NCBI GenBank assembly: GCA_964555285.1
Contig: CAZKRM010000014.1
Coordinates: 1 to 64,000 of the forward strand
Direction of reading: 5' to 3'
Length of the DNA: 64,000 nucleotides
Source of the DNA: JBBIQV01 sp964555285
GTDB taxonomy: Bacteria > Nitrospirota > Nitrospiria > Nitrospirales > Nitrospiraceae
Below the pieces are notes generated by a model. That model did not search any database, had not been told where the DNA came from, and worked only from the letters and a program-made list of their open reading frames with translations. This document shows positions 26,435 to 35,016 of this stretch, piece by piece (positions within the stretch are counted from its first letter, which is position 1; every line of letters starts with the position of its first letter). The position numbers and the translations under genes are program-made.

Positions 26435-27628
26435 ATGAAAAAAGTCCTGTTCGTCGACGACACACCGGCGGTGCTGGAAACCCTTCGCCGAACCCTTGCG
26501 CCGCTCGATCAGGAATGGCACATGTCTTTTGTCGGGAGTGGGAAGGACGCCTTAGCGACTCTCCAGCAAGAGCCCTTCGATGTCCTTGTGACCGACATGG
26601 TGATGCCCGGGATGGACGGCATGAAACTTCTGGGCGAAGTCACCACACAGTACCCGGAGATGGTGCGGATCGCCTACTCCGGCGACACGAGCATGGGGGT
26701 ACGGTCGGCGGCAGTCGCGCATCAGTACCTCGCCACACCCTTCGAGATGGGTCTCTTACGGAGCACGGTGGGACGGGCCTGCGCGTTGCGGGAATTGCTA
26801 GGAAGCGAGTCCCTCCGAAAGTTGGTGTCCGGCATCAAGAACTTGCCGAGTGTCCCGTCCCTCTATCGCGAGTTGATGAACGAGATGCACTCGCAGGACG
26901 CCTCGCTCAAGAAGGCGGCGAAGATCGTCTCGAAGGACATGGCGATGGTCACCAAGATCCTTCAGCTCGTGAACTCCGCCTTCTTCGGCCTCCGGACCAC
27001 GATCTCGAATGCGGAACAGGCCGTGGCCCTGTTGGGGCTGGACACGATCAAGTCGCTGGTCCTTTCCATGCAGGCCTTCGCCCAATTCGATTCGTCCACT
27101 ATCGCATTCTTCTCGATCGACGCGCTCTGGCGGCACGGGCTCACGACCAGCAACTACGCACGGACCATCGCGAAACAACAGGGCGCCTCTCAAGGCACTA
27201 TCGATGACGCGTTCACGGCCGGCTTGCTCCATGACATCGGCGTGCTCGTCCTCGCCGCAAATCTTCCCGATCAGTACACGAACGCGGTCGCGCGTATGCA
27301 GGAGCGCAGCATCCCGGACTGGCAGGCGGAGAAAGAAGTCCTGGGTGCATCGCATGCGGAAGTGGGGGCCTACCTGTTGGGAATCTGGGGGCTCAGCGAC
27401 AGCATCGTCGAAGCCGTGGCGTTTCATCATGAACCCACCGGCAGTGTCGGTCAGGCGTTCAGCCCCTTAACTGCCGTCCACGTCGCCAACGCCTTCGAGG
27501 AAGAAGACCGAGCCATCGGAGTCGGGGAGCAGGCTCTTCCTCCGGACGGAGGATATCTCGCTCAAGGAGGCTGGACCGATCAGCTCCCCCTCTGGCGCTC
27601 CGCCTGCCAACCGGGCACACGCGGTTGA
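26435..27628 (+). CDS. Response regulator with HDOD output domain
   Basis: 397 residues. Residues 1-120 form a receiver domain with the acidic pair in FVDDTP and the phosphorylation Asp in VTDMVMPGMDG (about residue 52). The HDOD domain spans about 130-340 (KNLPSVPSLYRELM, KILQLVNSAFFGL, AVALLGLDTIKSLVL, DAFTAGLLHDIGVLV). The HD-type motif LLHDIG is followed by the downstream FHHEP. HDOD proteins act in signalling without proven phosphodiesterase activity. No partner kinase is adjacent. A 156-bp gap separates it from the gene before. Confidence 0.9.
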   Translation: MKKVLFVDDTPAVLETLRRTLAPLDQEWHMSFVGSGKDALATLQQEPFDVLVTDMVMPGMDGMKLLGEVTTQYPEMVRIAYSGDTSMGVRSAAVAHQYLATPFEMGLLRSTVGRACALRELLGSESLRKLVSGIKNLPSVPSLYRELMNEMHSQDASLKKAAKIVSKDMAMVTKILQLVNSAFFGLRTTISNAEQAVALLGLDTIKSLVLSMQAFAQFDSSTIAFFSIDALWRHGLTTSNYARTIAKQQGASQGTIDDAFTAGLLHDIGVLVLAANLPDQYTNAVARMQERSIPDWQAEKEVLGASHAEVGAYLLGIWGLSDSIVEAVAFHHEPTGSVGQAFSPLTAVHVANAFEEEDRAIGVGEQALPPDGGYLAQGGWTDQLPLWRSACQPGTRG

Positions 27629-27639
27629 ACGAGCCCTCC

Positions 27640-27688
27640 CGACGGAGCGAAAGCCTTCCGTCGCTCGTCTCTCCTCGTTCGCGAGCGA
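27640..27688 (+). terminator. Two overlapping hairpins after the HDOD gene
   Basis: CGACGGA (27640-27646) pairs with TCCGTCG (27657-27663). TCGCTCG (27661-27667) pairs with CGAGCGA (27682-27688). The two 7-bp stems share bases and exclude each other. There is no T-run, so intrinsic termination is uncertain. Confidence 0.35.
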
Positions 27689-27705
27689 CGCGTCACGCCT
27701 CCCCA

Positions 27706-27774
27706 AACTCAGAACTCCAAACTCAGAACTCCTAACTCCTAACTCAGAACTCCTAACTCAGAACTCAGAACTTC
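27706..27774. repeat. Short degenerate tandem repeat tract (AACTCAGAACTCC-type)
   Basis: About 69 bp made of words AACTCAGAACTCC and AACTCCT repeated five to six times, with almost no other sequence. The tract is AT-richer than the flanks and carries no ORF of note. It lies immediately left of the defence island. Confidence 0.85.
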
Positions 27775-27861
27775 TGTTGCCCTCCTCACTCCTAAGGCCT
27801 CACGCTTCTCTCAGCCATACGCCATCAGCTCTTGTCCCTCAAGGCGGGGTGATTTCGCGCG

Positions 27862-30744
27862 GTGAAAGGGGTATTCTTGGCGCCCATGCCGACCCCCGAA
27901 GACAAAGCGCGAGAGCACATTGACCAGGCGTTGGAGAAGTGCGGCTGGAAGGTCCAGGATTTCAGGGCTGCTAATCTCTCGGCAGCCCGTGGGGTGGTTC
28001 TCCGAAACTTCCCCTTACGCACAGGGTGTGGCTTTGCAGATTACCTGCTCTACGTGGACGGTAAAGCTGCCGGTGTGATCGAAGCCAAAAGGGAAGGCAC
28101 GACGCTGACCGGGGTCGAAATCCAATCTGCCAAGTATAGTGAGGGCCTGCCTCAGCAATTGCCCGCGCATGTCAGACCACTTCCGTTCCTGTATGAGAGC
28201 ACCGGTGTCGAATCGCGGTTTACCAATGGGCTCGATCCAGATCCGAGGAGCAGGTCTGTCTTCAGCTTTCATCGTCCGGACACGCTGGCAGATTGGATTG
28301 CCGGTGCCGGCATCGTCGAGGAGCCGGTCATACACCAAGCCGCAGCATATCGCGGACCGCAGTACCGCACGGCATCGACGCTGCGCAGCCGGCTCAAGCA
28401 GCTGCCGCCCCTCATCACAGCGGGTCTCTGGCCCGCGCAAATTACCGCCATCAACAATCTCGAAAAGTCGCTGGCCCAGGATCGTCCTCGCGCCCTGATC
28501 CAAATGGCCACCGGCAGCGGCAAGACCTTCACCGCCATCAACTTCATCTACCGGCTTATCAAGTTCGGCGGCGCGCGCCGCGTGCTCTTCCTCGTCGATC
28601 GCGGCAATCTCGGCGACCAGACGCTCAAGGAATTCCAGCAGTACGTCTCGCCGTATAACAACTTCAAGTTCACCGAAGAGTTCATCGTCCAGCGGCTGGC
28701 GGGCAACCGCCTCGACCACACGGCAAGGGTCTGTATCAGCACCATCCAGCGCATGTACTCCATGCTCAAGGGGAGGGAGCTGTCGGACGAGGACGAAGAA
28801 GCCTCCGTCTCCGGCCTCGAACGGCTCTTCAAACAACCAGAGCCCATTGACTACAATCCGGCCATTCCGATTGAAACCTTCGACATCATCGTCACCGACG
28901 AATGCCACCGGTCCATCTACAACCTCTGGGCGCAGGTGCTGGAATACTTCGATGCCCACCTCATCGGCCTCACCGCCACGCCCAACAAACAGACCTTTGG
29001 CTTCTTCAATCAGAACCTGGTCATGGAATACTCACACGAGCAGGCCGTGGCCGACGGCGTCAACGTCAACTACGACGTGTACCGCATCCGCACCGCCATC
29101 ACGCAGGCGGGCTCGACGGTCGATGCCGGGTATAGCGTGCAGGTGATGAATCGGGAAACGCGCGCAAAACGTTGGGAGCGGCTGGACGACGAATTCGCCT
29201 ACGATCCCGACCAGCTCGACCGCGACGTGGTCGCCCCAGACCAGATCCGCACCATCGTCAAAGCCTTCAAGGAGAAGCTCTTCACCGAGATTTTTCCCGG
29301 CCGCACCGAGGTGCCCAAGACCCTCATTTTCGCGAAGGACGACGCCCACGCAGAGAACCTTGTCGAACTCCTCCGCGAGGAGTTCGGCAAGGGCAACGAG
29401 TTCGCTCAGAAGATCACCTATCGTACCACCGGGGTGAATCCCAAGGACCTCATCAAGACCTTTCGCAACAGCTACCATCCCCGCATCGCCGTCACGGTGG
29501 ACATGATCGCCACCGGCACCGACATCAAGCCGGTCGAGATCGTCGTCTTCATGCGCGCGGTGAAATCCCGCACCTTCTTCGAGCAGATGAAGGGCCGGGG
29601 CGTCCGCGTCATCAAGCCGGATGATCTGAAGGCCGTCACGCCCGACGCCACGACCAAAGACCACTTCGTCATCGTCGATACCGTTGGCGTCTGCGAGCAA
29701 GACAAGACTGACGCCAGACCGATGGAGAAAAAGCCCAGCGTCGCCTTTGAAAAACTGCTCCAAGCCGTCGCACTTGGAAATACAGAAGAAGATGTGCTCA
29801 CTAGCATCGCCGGACGGCTCGCCCGCATGGAGCATCGCATCACGAAGGAAGATGAACAGGCCATCAGCAAAGCCAGCCTGTCTGCGTCCGCGCCGAAGGC
29901 AGGCGGACAGGCAGGCGGGGGCCTGACTCTTCGAGACCTCAGTCGAGGTCTTGTGGAAGCGGTAAATCCAGATCGGCATCTGGAACTTGCAAGGCAATTG
30001 TACAAGACAGAGTCACCGACCGATGAACAGGTCCAAGCAGCAGCGACCAAGCTCATCAAAGACGCCGTCACCCCGCTCCACGATCCGAAGCTGCGCGAAC
30101 TCCTGATCGAGATCAAAAAGAAGAACGAACTCACCATCGACCACGTCAGCCAGGACCAGGTCATCGAAGCAGGCTTCAGCGCCGACGCTCTGGCGCGCGC
30201 CCGCACCATCGTGCAGTCCTTCGAACAGTTCATCACACAGCACAAAGACGAGATCACCGCCCTGCAAGTCCTCTACAGCAAACCCTACAAGCAGCGATTG
30301 AAGTTCGAGGACATTAAAGATCTCGCCAACGCCATCGAAAAGCCGCCCTACCTCTGGAACGAATCCCAACTCTGGCAAGCCTACGCCGCGCTGGAGAAGT
30401 CGAAAGTCAAAGGGGCGAGCGGGAAGCGCATCCTGACGGACCTTGTTTCCCTCGTCCGCTTCGCCACGCATCAGGACAACGAGTTGGTGCCATTTCCTGA
30501 AAAGGTCAACGCCAATTTTAAGGTCTGGTTAGGGGAGCAGGAAAAAAGAAGGAAATTCACGGACGAGCAGCGTCATTGGCTGGAGATGATCCGTGACCAT
30601 GTCGCCGCAAATCTTGTGGTTGAGCCGGATGACTTCGAGTATGCGCCCTTTGCGCAAGAAGGTGGGCTCGGGAAGGTGCATCAGCTGTTTGGGGTCGAGC
30701 TGAACAAGATGATTGAAGAACTGAACGGGGCGTTGGCAGCGTGA
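27862..30744 (+). CDS. hsdR: Type I restriction enzyme, R subunit (EcoEI-like HsdR)
   Basis: 960 residues from GTG 27862 (ATG 27886 is an alternative start). An N-terminal nuclease domain has the PD-(D/E)XK pattern (FADYLLYVDG...VIEAK, about 55-75). The superfamily 2 helicase motor has Walker A TGSGKT near 217-222, DECH at 346-349 and TATPNK. The C-terminus is the EcoEI-type R domain that docks on the methylase. It translocates and cuts DNA lacking the host methylation. Residues about 672-685 (SLSASAPKAGGQAGG) come from a palindromic insert (29877-29915) that keeps the frame. It stands first in the locus, followed not by hsdM but by unrelated genes and hsdS. Confidence 0.93.
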   Translation: MKGVFLAPMPTPEDKAREHIDQALEKCGWKVQDFRAANLSAARGVVLRNFPLRTGCGFADYLLYVDGKAAGVIEAKREGTTLTGVEIQSAKYSEGLPQQLPAHVRPLPFLYESTGVESRFTNGLDPDPRSRSVFSFHRPDTLADWIAGAGIVEEPVIHQAAAYRGPQYRTASTLRSRLKQLPPLITAGLWPAQITAINNLEKSLAQDRPRALIQMATGSGKTFTAINFIYRLIKFGGARRVLFLVDRGNLGDQTLKEFQQYVSPYNNFKFTEEFIVQRLAGNRLDHTARVCISTIQRMYSMLKGRELSDEDEEASVSGLERLFKQPEPIDYNPAIPIETFDIIVTDECHRSIYNLWAQVLEYFDAHLIGLTATPNKQTFGFFNQNLVMEYSHEQAVADGVNVNYDVYRIRTAITQAGSTVDAGYSVQVMNRETRAKRWERLDDEFAYDPDQLDRDVVAPDQIRTIVKAFKEKLFTEIFPGRTEVPKTLIFAKDDAHAENLVELLREEFGKGNEFAQKITYRTTGVNPKDLIKTFRNSYHPRIAVTVDMIATGTDIKPVEIVVFMRAVKSRTFFEQMKGRGVRVIKPDDLKAVTPDATTKDHFVIVDTVGVCEQDKTDARPMEKKPSVAFEKLLQAVALGNTEEDVLTSIAGRLARMEHRITKEDEQAISKASLSASAPKAGGQAGGGLTLRDLSRGLVEAVNPDRHLELARQLYKTESPTDEQVQAAATKLIKDAVTPLHDPKLRELLIEIKKKNELTIDHVSQDQVIEAGFSADALARARTIVQSFEQFITQHKDEITALQVLYSKPYKQRLKFEDIKDLANAIEKPPYLWNESQLWQAYAALEKSKVKGASGKRILTDLVSLVRFATHQDNELVPFPEKVNANFKVWLGEQEKRRKFTDEQRHWLEMIRDHVAANLVVEPDDFEYAPFAQEGGLGKVHQLFGVELNKMIEELNGALAA
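29877..29915 (+). repeat. In-frame palindrome-like insert within hsdR
   Basis: 39 nt running from CCTGTCTGCGTCCG to GGCGGACAGGCAGG, an imperfect inverted repeat. It is a multiple of three and encodes a Ser/Ala/Gly linker. It is very similar at its ends to the insert at 36954-36980 in the truncated hsdM copy. Confidence 0.6.
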
Positions 30745-30827
30745 GTTCCTGTCGGTCGGCTTAGGGGCTCAGGCTGATGATGCCGATAGGGCTTCCTTTT
30801 CCAATCGAAAGAACCTAAAATTCAGCC

Positions 30828-31580
30828 ATGATCGAATCAATTCAGTTTCCGAATGCGCCCATTACTGAAGCTCTTCTCGATATTCTGGTAAAACTTCCTG
30901 TGCAAACCGACCTGAAGACGTTAGCCACCTTCCAAGATGCCATCAAGCAAAGGTATCCGCTGAGACAAGAACGGTTGGCGTGGCGCGGTCAGATAGAAAT
31001 CAAGTCGACTCCTGTTACGCATGTGTCGCAATCGGCTGCCGGTGGACCGGACGGGTATTTATTTACTTCAAATGACGGCAGGCAAGTTGTCCAGGCGCGA
31101 CTCGATGGTTTTACGTTTAGTAGGCTTAAGCCTTATGACAAATGGGAATCCCTTCGGGATGAAGCCCGAGAGCTTTGGCAGCATTATGTTCAGATCGCTT
31201 CCCCCGAAGGCGTCTCCCGGATAGCCCTACGTTACATCAATCGCATAGAAATCCCTATCCCGATGAAAGACTATAAAGAATATATTCTCACAACCCCGGA
31301 GATAGCCCCTGATCTTCCTCAGGGACTAGAGAGTTTTTTTATGAGGTTGGTCATCCCGGATCCAAAAGGTCAAGCGGTTGCGATTGTGACCGAGACCGTG
31401 GAACCTATTGATGAGTCAAGCAAGCGGCTTCCGCTGATTTTCGATATTGACGTGTTTCATATTGCCGCTTTCAACGTTCAGGATAACTCAATGTGGGAGA
31501 TGTTCGAATCCCTGCGCGATCTCAAGAACGAAATCTTCTCTAAGAGTATTACATCGAAGGCAAAGGAGTTGTTCCAATGA
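30828..31580 (+). CDS. TIGR04255 family protein
   Basis: 250 residues with the features of the sporadically distributed TIGR04255 family: FPNAPITEALLDILVKLP at the start, GYLFTSNDGRQVVQARLDGFTFSRLKPYDKW in the middle, then RIALRYINRIEIP, and near the end FDIDVFH followed by MWEMFESLRDLKNEIF. The function is unknown; the family is scattered in bacteria and often near defence genes. The gene has clearly lower GC than the flanks, a sign of transfer. It is the first of three genes with 4-bp overlaps placed between hsdR and a leftover of another hsdR. Confidence 0.82.
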   Translation: MIESIQFPNAPITEALLDILVKLPVQTDLKTLATFQDAIKQRYPLRQERLAWRGQIEIKSTPVTHVSQSAAGGPDGYLFTSNDGRQVVQARLDGFTFSRLKPYDKWESLRDEARELWQHYVQIASPEGVSRIALRYINRIEIPIPMKDYKEYILTTPEIAPDLPQGLESFFMRLVIPDPKGQAVAIVTETVEPIDESSKRLPLIFDIDVFHIAAFNVQDNSMWEMFESLRDLKNEIFSKSITSKAKELFQ

Positions 31581-32008
31581 GCATGGCAACGGTTCGTGCT
31601 CCGCAAGCACTGGGGTATCTCTCCGTTGTTGGCATGAGTCGAGACTCCCGAGTGGTAACGGGTCAATGGCTAGAATCAGAGGAGCACTACTGGCTTCCGG
31701 TCACTCGAAGGCCACAAGGAGACGCTGAAAAATTTCTGGCGCTCGCTGAAGCGTGGCGTCGGGATGTGCAATTTGTGTCCTCCGTTACTGAAATGGTGCT
31801 TCATCCGGCCTATCAACGCATTATCGGCATGGGTGCCGTAGTTGTTCCCCACCTGCTTCGTGAGCTTGAGCGCAGACCAGATCACTGGTTTTGGGCATTG
31901 CACGCGATCACTGGGGCTGACCCCGTCAAACCCGAAGACCGAGGCAAGCTGAAGAAGATGGCCGAGGCTTGGATCAAGTGGGGGAAGGAGCAAGGGTTGG
32001 CTTGGTGA
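31577..32008 (+). CDS. Conserved hypothetical protein of 143 residues
   Basis: The start overlaps the TIGR04255 stop (ATGA). No membrane helix. The C-terminal half has a striking conserved-looking block: PAYQRIIGMGAVVVPHLL, RPDHWFWALHAITGADPV, MAEAWIKWGKEQG. I recall this block in many bacterial hypotheticals that travel with small toxin-like or defence genes, but no function is known to me. The N-terminal half looks less structured. Translational coupling to both neighbours suggests that the three products act together. Confidence 0.72.
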   Translation: MSMATVRAPQALGYLSVVGMSRDSRVVTGQWLESEEHYWLPVTRRPQGDAEKFLALAEAWRRDVQFVSSVTEMVLHPAYQRIIGMGAVVVPHLLRELERRPDHWFWALHAITGADPVKPEDRGKLKKMAEAWIKWGKEQGLAW

Positions 32009-32442
32009 GTAAAGATCTCGAAAGCGTGTTTCCCCATCTTATCGGTTCTTCTTACGCGATCACTAGCCCTTCTACCCCTGAGTACAATTGCATTGCCTGG
32101 GCAGCTGGCGATTCTGAGAGATGGTGGTGGCCAGTTGCCGGGTCTTTCGCTTACTGGCCGCCAAATATTCCATTGCAGGAATCCCTCGACGCCTTCATCA
32201 AAGCGTTCGGTTCGATCGGATTCACTCCATGCGGAAATGCGAATATTGAGCAAGGCTACGAGAAAATCGCGCTGTACGTGGATAGTAACGGAAAGCCAAC
32301 CCACGCAGCCCGCCAACTTCCTAACGGCCGATGGACCAGCAAGCTGGGAAAAATCGAAGATATCGAGCATGAACTTGAGGGAGTGACTGGTTCAGTCTAT
32401 GGCTCAGTGGCGCAATTTCTGAAGCGACCGATCAACGAATAA
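32005..32442 (+). CDS. DUF7689-like protein with possible Cys-His active site
   Basis: 145 residues from a GTG that overlaps the previous stop (GTGA). Conserved-looking blocks: PEYNCIAWAAGD with Cys29, RWWWP, ESLDAFIKAFGSIGF, GYEKIALYVD, PTHAARQL with His100, GRWTSKLG and DIEHEL. The Asn-Cys block near the start and the His block about 70 residues later are placed as in papain-like or NlpC-like hydrolases, so an amidase or protease activity is possible; this is inference. It forms the last gene of the coupled trio. Confidence 0.72.
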   Translation: MSKDLESVFPHLIGSSYAITSPSTPEYNCIAWAAGDSERWWWPVAGSFAYWPPNIPLQESLDAFIKAFGSIGFTPCGNANIEQGYEKIALYVDSNGKPTHAARQLPNGRWTSKLGKIEDIEHELEGVTGSVYGSVAQFLKRPINE

Positions 32443-32478
32443 TTCCCTGCGAATACCCTTGGCGCGCCGGCAGCGACG

Positions 32479-32523
32479 CTGAGCAAACTCATTGAAGAAT
32501 CGAACGGAGCGTTAGCAGCGTAG
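32479..32523 (+). pseudogene. Remnant of a diverged hsdR 3' end
   Basis: These 45 nt encode LSKLIEESNGALAA and a stop. The real hsdR ends (30700-30744) LNKMIEELNGALAA and a stop. By my count 35 of 45 bases agree, with most changes at third codon positions, so this is a diverged homologue and not a recent duplicate. It lies 3 bp before the hsdS start, where an hsdR end would sit in a compact operon. Confidence 0.72.
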
Positions 32524-32525
32524 CT

Positions 32526-33917
32526 ATGCTGGACGACACCACGGCTAGTTGGCCGCTGAAGCCATTGTCTGAAATCGTGGACCTCAATCCACGCCTGGAT
32601 AAGTCCGGCTATCAAGACGACCTCAATGTATCGTTCGTGCCGATGGCCGCAGTCGAAGCAGGCAGTGGACGGATAGAAGTGAGCCAGACAAGACACTTCT
32701 CTACGGTCAAGAAGGGGTATACACCGTTTCGTGAGGGTGATGTCCTGTTCGCCAAAATCACGCCCTGCATGGAGAACGGGAAAATGGCGGTTGTGCCGAA
32801 GTTGACGAATGGTGTGGGGTTTGGCTCCACTGAGTTTCACGTTTTGCGCCCACGTCCTGGCATCGAGCCCAGGTACGTTTATCACTTCGTCTCCAACATG
32901 AGCTTTCGTCGAGAGGCAGCGCACCACATGACTGGTGCGGTCGGCCAAAAGCGCGTGCCAACATCTTTCCTTGAAGATGCAGCAATTCCAGTTCCACCCT
33001 TCGATCAGCAACAGCGCCTCGTCGCCGAAATCGAAAAACAATTCTCCCGCCTTGACGAAGCCGTCGCCAATCTCAAGCGCGTCAAGGCCAACCTCAAGCG
33101 CTACAAGGCTTCTGTTCTTAAAGCCGCCGTCGAAGGCAGGCTGACTGAAGACTGGCGCAAGCAGCATCCGAACGCCGAACCAGCCAGCAAACTCCTCGAA
33201 CGAATCCTCGCCGAACGGCGCAAGAAGTGGAATGGCAGAGGGAAATATAAGGAGCCTGTCGGGCCTGAAGCCAGCAACCTGCCACTGCTTCCGAAAGGGT
33301 GGACGTGGGCGGTAGTTGAACAGCTCGGAGTTGTGCAGCTTGGACGACAGAGATCCCCTAAGAATCGATCCAAGGATTACGCCGTCCGGTATATACGAGC
33401 CGCCAATATCACGGAGACGGGGCTTGACCTATCTGACCTCCTCGATATGGAGTTCTCGCCACAGGAACAGGAGAGATATCGATTGATGAAAGGGGATCTT
33501 GTGCTATCCGAGGCGTCTGGAAGTCCAAGACAAGTTGGAAAACCTGCCGTGTGGCGAGATCAGCTACCCCTGTGCTGTTTTCAGAATACGGTGATTCGTC
33601 TACGCCCGACAATGGATCTTTCGCCATACTTGCTCAAGTGCTTCCAGAGTTACTTTGTAAATGGTGTATTCGCGAAGATTGCGGGCGGGGTAGGCATCAA
33701 CCATCTCAGTGCAGAAAAGTTCTCTAAGATAACGATACCTCTAGCACCCGTTCCCGAACAGCAGCAGATTCTCGCCGAAGTCGATCGCCGCCTGTCCGTC
33801 GTCGCTAAACTCGAAGCCACCGTCGAAGCCAATCTCACCCGCGCCGACCGCCTGAGGCAGTCAATTCTTTCACAGGCGTTTAATGGGAAGCTCCTATCTA
33901 ATGGAGCGCATGGGTAA
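32526..33917 (+). CDS. hsdS: Type I restriction-modification specificity subunit
   Basis: 463 residues with two target recognition domains (about 10-165 and 255-425), each followed by a coiled-coil spacer. The first spacer reads PFDQQQRLVAEIEKQFSRL...; the second reads PVPEQQQILAEVDRRLSVV... with ILSQAFNGKL at the end. HsdS sets the bipartite DNA target by combining both domains and joins HsdM and HsdR. The two spacers are the usual repeats where domain swapping can occur. It starts 3 bp after the hsdR remnant and ends 3 bp before the next gene. Confidence 0.93.
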   Translation: MLDDTTASWPLKPLSEIVDLNPRLDKSGYQDDLNVSFVPMAAVEAGSGRIEVSQTRHFSTVKKGYTPFREGDVLFAKITPCMENGKMAVVPKLTNGVGFGSTEFHVLRPRPGIEPRYVYHFVSNMSFRREAAHHMTGAVGQKRVPTSFLEDAAIPVPPFDQQQRLVAEIEKQFSRLDEAVANLKRVKANLKRYKASVLKAAVEGRLTEDWRKQHPNAEPASKLLERILAERRKKWNGRGKYKEPVGPEASNLPLLPKGWTWAVVEQLGVVQLGRQRSPKNRSKDYAVRYIRAANITETGLDLSDLLDMEFSPQEQERYRLMKGDLVLSEASGSPRQVGKPAVWRDQLPLCCFQNTVIRLRPTMDLSPYLLKCFQSYFVNGVFAKIAGGVGINHLSAEKFSKITIPLAPVPEQQQILAEVDRRLSVVAKLEATVEANLTRADRLRQSILSQAFNGKLLSNGAHG

Positions 33918-33919
33918 CT

Positions 33920-34834
33920 ATGCCTGAACGGTTACCCTCTCATTTCATTGATCTGGTCCATGATGCACTGCTGAAATCGTTTTGGAGGAAGAATGCCCTT
34001 CTAAACTTTCTCCGGCGTCACAAGATTGCAGAAAGTTTTCTTGCAACATGGCAAGAAACTGAAACCAAGCGTGTGTTTGTAGGGCGATTGTTCCCAAAGC
34101 TAGAATCGGACAGCAAGGGTGCTCAGCTTATTAAGCAGATGGGTGCGTCGCTCTCCGATCAAGTGAAGTTTCCCGACCTCGAAGGCTGGGAGGATGCGCC
34201 CGCAAAGATTCAATCGGCTAGAGAGGCAATAGTGGCACTTCGTCACTATTTGAATACGCAGAAGCAAAACGCAGACGATGCCAAAACGAGGGAAGAGACC
34301 AGAAAGGTCGCTCATCAGCGAATGCAAGAGACGATTAAGAAGCGACAATCTCTGGAAACCCTCGCCGAGAAATTAAAGGAACTTTCGAGGCGGATCGGTA
34401 CTGCGGAGGCTGGTTACGAGTTCCAAGATTGGTTTTTTGATGTGGTCGATTTCTTCGAGATGACTAATCGGCGTCCATATTCTTCAGGCGGACGGCAGAT
34501 TGATGGGTCTGTAACGGTTGAGGGTACGACCTATTTAATCGAGCTGAAGTTCACGAGAGAACAAGCGGGTGCCCCAAATGTTGATACATTCTTGGCTAAA
34601 GTGAACGACAAGGCAGACAATACGATGGGGATCATGGTTTCTATGTCAGGTTATTCCTCGACAGCAGTTGAACAAGCGTCTGGACGGAAAACGCCTATCA
34701 TTCTGTTGGACCATGGCCACGTCTACCTCGTGCTAAACGGGAGCTGGACATTGAAAGAAGTAGTTTCACGCGTGAGGCGACATGCGTCACAAACCGCACG
34801 CGCATTTCTTCCGGCTTCAGAGTTTGGCGGATAA
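33920..34834 (+). CDS. PD-(D/E)XK nuclease-like protein with coiled-coil N-terminal half
   Basis: 304 residues. The first 160 are helical with a strong coiled coil (about 105-160). The C-terminal part carries a restriction-like motif: Glu167 in GYEFQDW, Asp195 in RQIDGSV and E-L-K at 208-210 in YLIELKFT, as in Mrr and related nucleases. A late strand pair (PIILLDHGHVYLVL) completes the fold. It could be a type IV-like nuclease or an accessory DNA-cutting effector. It follows hsdS by 2 bp, so it is probably expressed with the restriction system. GC is lower than in flanking housekeeping genes. Confidence 0.75.
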   Translation: MPERLPSHFIDLVHDALLKSFWRKNALLNFLRRHKIAESFLATWQETETKRVFVGRLFPKLESDSKGAQLIKQMGASLSDQVKFPDLEGWEDAPAKIQSAREAIVALRHYLNTQKQNADDAKTREETRKVAHQRMQETIKKRQSLETLAEKLKELSRRIGTAEAGYEFQDWFFDVVDFFEMTNRRPYSSGGRQIDGSVTVEGTTYLIELKFTREQAGAPNVDTFLAKVNDKADNTMGIMVSMSGYSSTAVEQASGRKTPIILLDHGHVYLVLNGSWTLKEVVSRVRRHASQTARAFLPASEFGG

Positions 34835-35016
34835 CTACTGCCTTGAGTCCAAATCCCCCAAAAGTACAAACAAGAAGCTAATCTATCGAAGGTCGGTGTG
34901 TAACACAGAACCACACGTCCTAATGGGGAGGGCATGAAAGGGGGCTACCCCGCTGTTCTTTTGGTTGCCAAAGGGCTAAAATATTTTCACTTTTCTGTAA
35001 AACTAGGTCTAAGCCC

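Noticed and set aside
27706..27774. CRISPR array
   Set aside because: The repeat words are only about 13 bp, adjoin without spacers of constant length, and no cas gene is near.
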